From Candidatus Sulfopaludibacter sp. SbA3 (lineage in GTDB: Bacteria > Acidobacteriota > Terriglobia > Bryobacterales > Bryobacteraceae), in assembly GCA_945861255.1 (NCBI GenBank), contig CAMAUG010000085.1:1-12406 (forward strand): 12,406 nt of DNA, read 5' to 3'. This document shows, piece by piece, positions 1 through 5,757 of the stretch (positions are counted from its first letter, which is position 1; each line of letters opens with the position of its first letter). Below the pieces are notes generated by a model. That model was not told where the DNA came from and searched no databases. It saw nothing but the letters and a program-made list of their open reading frames with translations. Both the position numbers and the translations under genes were made by a program.

Positions 1-2
1 AT

Positions 3-305
3 ATCTGCCAGGAGGTGTGCCCGTGGAATTCGCGTGCGCCGGAAACGGCGGAGTTCGCGTCATTATTCGAGACGTCCCCGCCGCTGGAGGCGTTGGCGAA
101 TCTCACTGAAGGGGAGTTTCGTGAACGGTATCGCGGCACTCCCGTGATGCGTCCAAAATACGAAGGATTCTTGCGGAACGTGGCGGTGGCCATGGGAGCG
201 AACGGTGGTGAGCGGTATCGTGCGCCGCTCGAACAGCTGGCGCGGCACCCCAACGCGCTGGTGGCGGAACACGCGCGCTGGGCGCTGGAGCGGATAGGCG
301 AATGA
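3..305 (+). CDS. queG: Epoxyqueuosine reductase QueG, C-terminal part (5' end outside window)
   Basis: QueG reduces epoxyqueuosine to queuosine in tRNA with a cobalamin cofactor and two [4Fe-4S] clusters, in the cytoplasm. Only about the last 100 residues are present. The reading frame is open to the left edge, so the GTG at 15 is not a start. The piece opens with CQEVCPWN, the last cluster-binding motif of the QueG ferredoxin-like domain, in which the second Cys-Pro of the family is intact. The C-terminal half, from about MRPKYEGFLRN to ALERIGE, matches the HEAT-like helical repeat that ends many QueG proteins. The stop codon (303-305) overlaps the start of the next gene (ATGA), which suggests co-transcription and possible translational coupling. 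The family call is firm; only the missing N-terminus limits confidence. Confidence 0.9.
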   Translation: MCQEVCPWNSRAPETAEFASLFETSPPLEALANLTEGEFRERYRGTPVMRPKYEGFLRNVAVAMGANGGERYRAPLEQLARHPNALVAEHARWALERIGE

Positions 306-1555
306 ACAAAGGGTGCAGCGCTGGGCCAGTCCTCCGGGGCCGCGAGGTCCGGCGCGAACCTGGGTGTTCACCCTCCCTTGCTTGTTGGCGAGTCGCGCTG
401 GCGGCGGCGATTGCGGTTTTAGCTGCTCCGGCGTTGGCGGGGCAGATCGTCGCTGCCGCGGGCTTCGATCATTTTTACAACCTGGAATACGAGGAGGCAC
501 TGGCGGCATTCCGCGCGGAGGTGGCGGCGAATCCCACATCGGCCGACGCGCGCAATCATGTGGCACAGACCATTCTGTATCGCGAAATGTTCCGTACGGG
601 GGCGCTCGAAAGCCAGCTGGTCACCGGGAACAATCCGTTTCTGCGGCGTCCAGAAATGAAGGTCGGCGCGGAAGACGAGAAGGAATTTTTCGATTTCATC
701 CAGCGTGCGATGGAACTCGCTCGGACCCGACTGCAAAGCGATCCGAATGACACCGGCGCGCTGTATTCATTGGGCGTTAGCCACGGCTTGCGCTCCAACT
801 ACAATTTTCTGGTCCGCAAAGCCTGGCTCGATTCCCTGCGCGACGCCACCGCCGCGCGCCGCGCCCATAACCGCGCCACGGAAATCGACCCCAGCTTCAC
901 CGACGCGCGGCTAGTGCAAGGCGTCTATGACTACGTCGTCGGCGGCCTTCCGTTCACATGGAAGATGCTGGGCTTCATCGCGGGCTACCGCGGCGACCGC
1001 GAGCGCGGGATTCAAACCCTCCGGCTGGTGGCGGAGAAAGGAAATATCAACAGGGCCGACGCAGCCGTGCTCTTGTGCGTCATTCTGCGCCGCGAGCGGA
1101 GGACCAAGGAAACCGAACCGTACATATTGGAACTGATCGAACGGTATCCGCGCAGTTACTTGCTGCGGCTGGAACTGGTACAGATGTATGGGGAGGCCGG
1201 CGAGAAGGACAAGGCCCTGGCCGTGATCGCCGATCTGGAGCGGTTGCGTCGTGCGGGCGCGCCTGGATACGGACGGCTCCCCGAAGGAAAGATGCGCTAC
1301 GCGCGCGGCAATTTGCTGTTCTGGTATGGCGATCTGGATCAGGCTTTGGAAGACCTGCGCGCCGTTACGGCGCAGGCAGACACGCTGGACCTGAACACGG
1401 GCTCGTACGCGTGGCTGCGGCTGGGCCAGACGTACGACCTGAAGCGAATGCGCCCTCAGGCGCTCGCCGCGTACCGGCAAACCGTGACCTACGCGCCGGA
1501 TTCCGACGCCGCGCGCGAGGCTCGGGTCTATAATGCCAGCCGCTACCGGCGCTGA
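302..1555 (+). CDS. Exported TPR-repeat protein of unknown function
   Basis: A 417-residue protein with a basic N-terminus of about 30 residues, then a hydrophobic segment (about residues 31-47, VALAAAIAVLAAPALA) ending in an AxA-like site, so it is probably Sec-exported or anchored. The mature part is helical with TPR-type helix pairs. The clearest are near residues 56-82 (FYNLEYEEALAAFRAEV, then ANP), 150-200 (ALYSLGVSHG; RATEIDP), 330-360 (ARGNLLFWYGDLDQALEDL) and 370-403 (AWLRLGQTYDL; YRQTVTYAPD). No catalytic motif is visible, and TPR proteins usually scaffold other proteins. The ATG at 302 overlaps the queG stop as ATGA. No strong ribosome site precedes it, which fits coupled translation. 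No better in-frame ATG or GTG lies before the hydrophobic segment. Partner and role are unknown. Confidence 0.75.
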   Translation: MNKGCSAGPVLRGREVRREPGCSPSLACWRVALAAAIAVLAAPALAGQIVAAAGFDHFYNLEYEEALAAFRAEVAANPTSADARNHVAQTILYREMFRTGALESQLVTGNNPFLRRPEMKVGAEDEKEFFDFIQRAMELARTRLQSDPNDTGALYSLGVSHGLRSNYNFLVRKAWLDSLRDATAARRAHNRATEIDPSFTDARLVQGVYDYVVGGLPFTWKMLGFIAGYRGDRERGIQTLRLVAEKGNINRADAAVLLCVILRRERRTKETEPYILELIERYPRSYLLRLELVQMYGEAGEKDKALAVIADLERLRRAGAPGYGRLPEGKMRYARGNLLFWYGDLDQALEDLRAVTAQADTLDLNTGSYAWLRLGQTYDLKRMRPQALAAYRQTVTYAPDSDAAREARVYNASRYRR

Positions 1556-1566
1556 GCGTATGACCT

Positions 1567-1581
1567 GCGCCGTACCGGCGC
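1567..1581 (+). terminator. Short GC hairpin between convergent genes, possible weak terminator
   Basis: GCGCCG-TAC-CGGCGC forms a perfect 6-bp stem with a 3-base loop, starting 11 bases after the TPR gene stop and in front of the convergent murB stop. No T-tract follows, so it is not a canonical intrinsic terminator. Rho-dependent ends or a chance GC palindrome are equally likely. Confidence 0.22.
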
Positions 1582-1684
1582 GCGCGCTGCCGTTGATGGC
1601 ATGTGACCGCGGATTTGCCGGGCAGTCTCATGTCAAAACCCGCGTCTCTCTTGAGGCGCTTGTCTATCAGGGGCCGCGCAGTTG

Positions 1685-2653
1685 TCAGATGAACTGCACT
1701 TCTTCTTCGAGTTCGATCCCGAATCGCTCGCGCACGCGGTGCCTGAGTTCCGCGGCCAACGCGCGAACCTGGGCGGCCGTGCCGCCGCCTTCGTTGTAGA
1801 TGAGATTGGCATGGTACGCAGCCACGCGCACGCCGCCCAGGATCGTTCCTTTCGCGCCCACTTGCTCCAGGAAGTAGGCCGAAGGAACCTTGCCTTCGCG
1901 GATGACGCGCTCGGGAAGCTCCGCGCGCACCGCGCCCGGGAGCTGGTCATACATCAGATTCTTGAAGATGCTGCCTGCGCAGCGCATGGTGGGCGGGTAT
2001 TTTTCGTTGCGAATTGTCAGAATCCCGGCGGCGGTGGCGCTCAACTCCTGGGCATCGGCCAGGTCCATGCGCAGCGTGACGGACAGCACGATCCAGTTCT
2101 TGCGCCGCTTGAAAATGCTCTCGCGGTAATGGAATTCGCACGCCGCGTTGCCCATCTCATGAATCGAGGAGCCGTCGAAGTAGCGTACGCTCTCGACGCG
2201 CTCATGGATCGAATGGCCATAAGCGCCTGCGTTTCCATAGATCGCTCCGCCCACCCAGCCCGGGATTCCTGTCATGGTTTCCAGACCCCGCAGGCCGTGG
2301 GCGATGGTCAAGTCCGTCAATTCCTGGAGCACGGCGCCGGCACCGGCGTGGACCATTGTGCCGTCGACGCGAATGGTTTGGCCCATGTAACGCAGTACCG
2401 CGCCAGGAAAGCCTTCGTCGCTTGCCACCAGGTTGGTTCCACCGCCGATGACGGTGAAGCGTTCGCTGCCGGCGTTGAGCGCGTCCACGGCGGCGGCCAG
2501 GCCCGTTTCAGTGAAGGCATCCACCAGCATGCGCGCCTCGCCGCCTATGCCAAAACGCGTGTACTGGCGGAGCGGCGCCCGGTGCGTGAGCTTCACTCCG
2601 GGTATTTCGCGGAGCCCTTCCGCCACCTTCGGGATGCGTTCGCGGGGGCCCAT
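1685..2653 (-). CDS. murB: UDP-N-acetylenolpyruvoylglucosamine reductase MurB
   Basis: MurB is the cytoplasmic FAD enzyme that uses NADPH to reduce UDP-GlcNAc-enolpyruvate to UDP-MurNAc in peptidoglycan synthesis. At 322 residues it is of normal length. Visible motifs are YTRFGIGGEA (31-40), the FAD-binding VIGGGTNLVASD (68-79), GIPGWVGGAIYGNAGAYG (129-146), YRES (177-180), the AGSIFKN segment with the likely catalytic Ser228, and ANLIYNEGG (282-290). The C-terminal LEEEVQFI aligns with LEPEVRFI of E. coli MurB, placing the acid at Glu318. The KYPPTMRCAGSIFKN region resembles the type II MurB form. The start lies only 3 bases after the upstream cpaE-like stop with no strong ribosome site, so it is probably translated from the same mRNA by coupling. 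No other mur, ddl or fts gene is adjacent, so this murB sits outside a division/cell-wall cluster. Confidence 0.95.
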   Translation of the reverse strand: MGPRERIPKVAEGLREIPGVKLTHRAPLRQYTRFGIGGEARMLVDAFTETGLAAAVDALNAGSERFTVIGGGTNLVASDEGFPGAVLRYMGQTIRVDGTMVHAGAGAVLQELTDLTIAHGLRGLETMTGIPGWVGGAIYGNAGAYGHSIHERVESVRYFDGSSIHEMGNAACEFHYRESIFKRRKNWIVLSVTLRMDLADAQELSATAAGILTIRNEKYPPTMRCAGSIFKNLMYDQLPGAVRAELPERVIREGKVPSAYFLEQVGAKGTILGGVRVAAYHANLIYNEGGGTAAQVRALAAELRHRVRERFGIELEEEVQFI

Positions 2654-2656
2654 CCG

Positions 2657-3862
2657 CTACTTGGACGTTTTCGAGAACAGCCCCAGCAGTCCGCTTAGCG
2701 AAGAACTCTTCTTGACGGTTTCCTGAGCGCTTCCAAACCGGTTGGCGAACTGCACCATGGCTTTCCCCAAGACGGTGTTGGATGGAATAGGCCTGCCATC
2801 GAGCAGTGCCTTTTGCACCGCTTCGTAATCGTCGGGCAGAGTTTCAAATACATCGGCATGAAGCGCCGTGCCGATCACTTCACGGCTCAGGCCGACGTCC
2901 TTTTGATAGCGGTTGACGATCAGGCGTATCTTCCAGCGTCCCACGCGGTTGTTGTCTAGATAGGACATCGCGCGTTGTGCCGCCTGCAAGGCCGGTAGTT
3001 CGCTGGTAGTCACCAGCAGGAGTTCTCCGGCAAGACGCGCGAGATTCAGGTTCCACTCGCCGTAGACACTGCCGGCATCCACGATCACCACGTCATAAAG
3101 GTGCCGCGCGTAATCCAGAATCGGAGAAGGATCCAGCAGATCGCCGGCACCCTCGGTGATCAGTTCCGGCGCCAGAAGAACGTCGACGCCGTTGACATGG
3201 GTCACCATCGATCCCCACAGATCCTGATCCAGCTCATGGGAGCGGTGCAGGGTGTCCATGAAACTGTAGATCGACTTGATCTTCAGTAGAAAAGAAAGAT
3301 TGCCGGTCAATGGATCCAGATCCGCCAGAAGGATCCGCTTGGCTCCCAGGCGCTTCCATTGGTATGCAAGGTTGGAAGCGATGGTGGTGGCGCCGCACGC
3401 GCCCTTGGCGGGCATCACCACGAAAATCTTGGAAGGTTCTTTGCCGGGGCCTTCTGTGCTGGCCGGAACGCGGGACAGCTTCCCGGCGGCGGCTTCTATC
3501 TGATCGGCCGTGAATGGCCGAATCAGGAAATCCACCGCTCCCATGCGCAAACATCGCAAGATCAGGTCCGGGTCGTTTCCGCCGAGCAGGGCGATGATCT
3601 GCACATGCTGGCCCAGCCGCACCAGTTGTTCCAATAGATGGGCGGCTTGGTCGCGATCGCTGGAGGCGTCCAAGAAGATGGTATGCGGCGAGCCGTCGCT
3701 AACAATTTGACGAAGGTCGCGCGGGGAGGGATAACTTTGCACCCGTGCCGGTTTGGGGCCGCTGGTCTGCCGCTCAAGCAGCGGCTCCAGTTCCCCGATC
3801 ACCTGCGCGTCCGGGCTGACAATTACAACCCGCCTGACGGCGGCCACCTCACGATTTTCCAT
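2657..3862 (-). CDS. CpaE/TadZ-like pilus-assembly protein: pseudo-receiver plus MinD-type ATPase domain
   Basis: A 401-residue cytoplasmic protein with two domains. Residues 10-130 look like a response-regulator receiver, with Asp18 in the acidic pocket, Asp65 (IFLDASS) at the phosphoacceptor position and FLIRPF (112-117), where Arg115 replaces the usual Lys. Residues 145-375 are a MinD/ParA-type ATPase. The deviant Walker A is KGACGATT (153-160), with signature Lys153 kept but the P-loop Lys replaced by Ala158, as is usual for CpaE/TadZ proteins. The Walker A' is LLADLDP (178-184) and the Walker B is YDVVIVDAG (256-264). CpaE/TadZ proteins help place Tad/Flp pili or secretion machines at a cell pole, but no tad/cpa gene is in the window, so this looks like an orphan. 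It is the first gene of the cpaE-like/murB pair and divergent from the response regulator. The ATG at 3862 lacks a clear ribosome site; GTG at codon 6 is the only alternative nearby. Confidence 0.82.
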   Translation of the reverse strand: MENREVAAVRRVVIVSPDAQVIGELEPLLERQTSGPKPARVQSYPSPRDLRQIVSDGSPHTIFLDASSDRDQAAHLLEQLVRLGQHVQIIALLGGNDPDLILRCLRMGAVDFLIRPFTADQIEAAAGKLSRVPASTEGPGKEPSKIFVVMPAKGACGATTIASNLAYQWKRLGAKRILLADLDPLTGNLSFLLKIKSIYSFMDTLHRSHELDQDLWGSMVTHVNGVDVLLAPELITEGAGDLLDPSPILDYARHLYDVVIVDAGSVYGEWNLNLARLAGELLLVTTSELPALQAAQRAMSYLDNNRVGRWKIRLIVNRYQKDVGLSREVIGTALHADVFETLPDDYEAVQKALLDGRPIPSNTVLGKAMVQFANRFGSAQETVKKSSSLSGLLGLFSKTSK

Positions 3863-4087
3863 GGGAACAGGACCGGATTGGGATGCGTTTCAAAGCAGTA
3901 AATCGACTAGACCCGATCATAGCATGAGAGGACTGGCGGCGTTTACCCACTAATTGACGAAAGTGGTATGACCGAGCGATTAGGAATATGGCGGTATTGG
4001 TTACAAGGGTAGTACCTCCAATGAGATAGAGGAATCATTCTACTCGCGATATAGGCCCCCACGCATGAGAGGAATACGAAGGATCTA
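3863..4087. promoter_or_regulatory. Divergent intergenic regulatory region with direct repeat
   Basis: This 225-base spacer separates the minus-strand cpaE-like gene from the plus-strand response regulator and is visibly less GC-rich than its surroundings. It contains two exact copies of GCATGAGAGGA (3922-3932 and 4063-4073) and a related ATGAGATAGAGGAAT between them (4021-4035). A TTGACG (3954-3959) could be a plus-strand -35, but the best -10 at suitable spacing (CGATTA or GATTAG near 3977-3983) is poor. GGTAGTACC (4008-4016) is a short near-palindrome. The distal repeat copy lies next to the ribosome site of the regulator, GAAGGA at 4078-4083, and the proximal copy abuts the minus-strand -10 element, so binding there could affect both genes. 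Confidence 0.45.
3916..3924 (-). promoter_or_regulatory. Probable extended -10 promoter for the cpaE-like/murB pair
   Basis: Read on the minus strand this is TGC-TATGAT: a TGn extension followed by a -10 hexamer that matches TATAAT at five of six positions. It would start transcription about 45-50 bases before the cpaE-like ATG. No good -35 lies 16-18 bases upstream, which is tolerated by extended -10 promoters. Confidence 0.4.
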
Positions 4088-4840
4088 ATGTTTACCGCCA
4101 CCATGACCGAATCAGTTTCCCACACCCCCGTCCATCACTCAGCAACGGCCGTCGTGCCCTCTGGCGAGCGGTCTCCGGCTCCGGTCCGGAACGTCAGTAT
4201 CTGCGACACTCAGCCGGTGACGGCCGAGGGAATCCGAACACTGCTGAATAGCAGCGCGGACTTGCGCTTTGGGCCCGCCGCGGATTCGCTGGCACAGGCT
4301 AAGGAGGTATTGTTGCAATCCGTACCCGCCGTGATGGTGATCGACAAGGCATTCGGCATTCAGGCGGTTCTGGATTGGCTCGGCAATTTACGCGCCGGCG
4401 GCACGGAATCTCAGTCCGGCAATCCCTTGGACATCACCGGCATCGTCGTCTGGGGTGGGTCGATCACGGAAGCCGAGGCGCTCCGCTTCCTGCAAGCCGG
4501 TGCCCGTGGAATCTTGCGAAAGACCGCAGCCGTCGGCACGATCCTGGCGTGTCTTCGAACGGTGGCGGCGGGACGCAGTTGGATGGAAGATTCGGTGTTT
4601 CGCGACTCCAACCGGTCCGAACGCTACCCTCGCAGCGAGCTCACCGCGCGCGAACAACAAGTGTTGGAGTTGGTCGAGCAGGGCTTCAAGAACAAGGAAA
4701 TCGCGCACGAGCTGGGAATCCGGCCGGGCACGGTGAAGATTCACCTCAAGCACATTTTCGAGAAAACCGGTGTACACGGCCGGTACGGTCTGGCGTTAAG
4801 CGGGCTGCGCCAGCGCGAGGCTGTTTCTGTGCCGGCGTAG
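4088..4840 (+). CDS. Orphan NarL/FixJ-type response regulator with atypical receiver
   Basis: A 250-residue DNA-binding regulator. After a low-complexity N-terminal extension (residues 1-34) comes a receiver-like domain: VSICDTQPV (36-44, a single acid Asp40 where the family usually has two), AVMVIDKAF with Asp86 at the phosphoacceptor position, GIVVWGGS (118-125), and GARGILRKTA with the conserved Lys145. The Thr/Ser switch expected after the fourth strand appears to be Trp122 or Gly. The C-terminal LuxR-type helix-turn-helix is intact: LTAREQQVLELVEQG (185-199), NKEIAHELGI (202-211), TVKIHLKHIFEKTGV (215-229). ATG at 4088 follows GAAGGA; ATG at 4103 is a possible alternative start. No histidine kinase is adjacent. 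It is likely to bind DNA as a dimer, but whether phosphorylation controls it is doubtful. The divergent placement suggests it may regulate the cpaE-like/murB unit or itself; this is inference. Confidence 0.82.
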   Translation: MFTATMTESVSHTPVHHSATAVVPSGERSPAPVRNVSICDTQPVTAEGIRTLLNSSADLRFGPAADSLAQAKEVLLQSVPAVMVIDKAFGIQAVLDWLGNLRAGGTESQSGNPLDITGIVVWGGSITEAEALRFLQAGARGILRKTAAVGTILACLRTVAAGRSWMEDSVFRDSNRSERYPRSELTAREQQVLELVEQGFKNKEIAHELGIRPGTVKIHLKHIFEKTGVHGRYGLALSGLRQREAVSVPA

Positions 4841-4887
4841 CGTAAACATAGACATCGACAGCTCCGGCGGCCGCCGCGGCCTACGCT
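4839..4887 (+). terminator. Nested GC-rich inverted repeats after the response regulator, possible terminator
   Basis: AGCGTA (4839-4844) pairs with TACGCT (4882-4887), and the loop contains a perfect 12-base palindrome CGGCGGCCGCCG (4865-4876). Only TTTG follows, with no long T-run. The position between convergent coding units makes a terminator plausible, but the structure is not canonical. Confidence 0.25.
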
Positions 4888-4940
4888 TTGCAGGCGCGGG
4901 TGCGGAGCGCCGCCGGATCCAAACCCGCTTTCCGGCTCCG

Positions 4941-5370
4941 CTAAATGTGGGCCGTCAGGGGGTCGTACATCGGACGGCCCGCCTCAATCGCTTCCAGAAT
5001 CACATCGGCGGTCACTGGCGCACGCCGGAAGATCTCATCTCCCAGCGCGTCGGAAAGGGCGTTCAACACCGAGGCGCACCCCGCCCCGACTGGCGGCTCG
5101 CCGATGCCGCGCGCACCTGCCGGTGTTTCCGGATCAGGAATGCCCACCGCCTCCCACTGCATCACGGACGGCACATCCAAGATGGTGGGCGGCTTGTTGT
5201 AGTGAAATCGCTTGGCCAGCGGCAGCCCGTATTGCTGATCGTAAACCCACTTCTGGCCCAGCGCATGGCCGAAGCCGAGCGTCGAACGGCCCAACACTTG
5301 CCCGAGTGGGAACAATTGGTTTGTTGGTAGGCATGGTCATGACCTCCAGATGTTTTTCGCGGCGCGCGTC
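4941..5370 (-). pseudogene. C-terminal remnant of a molybdenum hydroxylase large subunit (xanthine dehydrogenase/aldehyde oxidase type)
   Basis: The open part (4941-5315) encodes about 124 residues resembling the C-terminus of the molybdopterin-binding large subunit of xanthine dehydrogenase/CO dehydrogenase-type enzymes. GQVLGRSTLGFGHALGQKWVYD matches the GQ..GG...GLG.AL.E...YD helix, and ARGIGEPPVGAGCASVLNAL matches the family GIGEPP motif with its active-site Glu, followed by a terminal FRRAPVTADVILEAI segment. Full-length members have about 700-800 residues, so more than 80% is missing. Upstream in frame there is a TGA at about 5337-5339, so the apparent start (TTG at 5315) is not a gene start. 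The neighbouring frame reads LEVMTMPTNKPIVP (about 5349-5308). Removing one C from the CCC at 5308-5310 joins it to LGQVLGRS, so a single-base frameshift is likely. No iron-sulfur or FAD subunit gene is present. I read it as a decayed relic. Confidence 0.7.
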
Positions 5371-5489
5371 GGCGTGGCCGGGATGTTTTCGGGACGTTGG
5401 CGACGGCGCAGATTGCCTGCGGTGCGCTGGGCTAAGGTGGAATTCACATTCGCCATTTCAGGATCACCTCACCGGCGCAGGAAAGCTAG

Positions 5490-5681
5490 GACCTTCCCGC
5501 AACTCAAGCGACGCAGCCAGCACCAGAAACGCCCACTATCACACAGATCTCTGAGGCCGCCGGCGCCACACTGCCGGCGATGGTCGCCGACGATGCCAAC
5601 GCCGAGAAACCGCCCACGCACCTGACGTTTCTGCTGAACTTCTCCGACGAGCTGCGGCGCAAAGTGCCCACCGGCAAATAA
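5490..5681 (+). pseudogene. Possible C-terminal tail of an acidobacterial kinase/TolB-like propeller protein
   Basis: A frame open from just after TAG (5487-5489) to TAA (5679-5681) has no start codon of its own with a ribosome site. It begins Pro/Thr/Ala-rich and ends in HLTFLLNFSDELRRKVPTGK. That ending resembles the VVLNW.EEL.R.VPTGK termini I associate with acidobacterial Ser/Thr kinases carrying a C-terminal WD40/TolB-like propeller. Only the last 20-25 residues are recognisable, and the assignment is from memory of that family. If right, a whole kinase gene has been lost except for its end. It could instead be chance coding-like sequence. Together with the hydroxylase remnant it makes 4941-5681 a decayed region. 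Confidence 0.3.
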
Positions 5682-5744
5682 CTACAACTGCGCGCGGGTG
5701 AACCTTGCCCGCCGCACTCCGATTGTGCAAAACTTCAACTAGCA

Positions 5745-5757
5745 GAGAGGCGGAGAG
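5745..5757 (+). promoter_or_regulatory. Ribosome binding site region of the PSD-type cytochrome gene
   Basis: GAGAGG (5745-5750) lies 7 bases before the ATG at 5758, with a second purine run GGAGAG directly against the start codon. It supports this ATG. The upstream 5682-5744 stretch shows no convincing -35/-10 pair. Confidence 0.55.

Noticed and set aside
911..1480. A 189-residue minus-strand frame opposite the TPR gene
   Set aside because: The TPR frame has recognisable repeats and an export signal, while this one has no motif and no ribosome site.
1682..2698. A 338-residue open frame on the plus strand
   Set aside because: It lies fully antisense to murB, whose motifs and length are clear. 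Its Ala/His/Arg-rich composition is that of a high-GC shadow frame.
4865..4876. A 12-base palindrome CGGCGGCCGCCG as a protein-binding or recombination site
   Set aside because: In GC-rich DNA such palindromes are common, and it is better explained as part of a possible terminator-like structure.
5337..5456. A 39-codon minus-strand frame starting MANVNSTLAQ, with GAGGTG 8 bases upstream and an ATGA overlap at its end
   Set aside because: The signals look genuine, but it lies in a decayed region, overlaps the hydroxylase relic in another frame, and has no recognisable family. It is kept only as a remote possibility.
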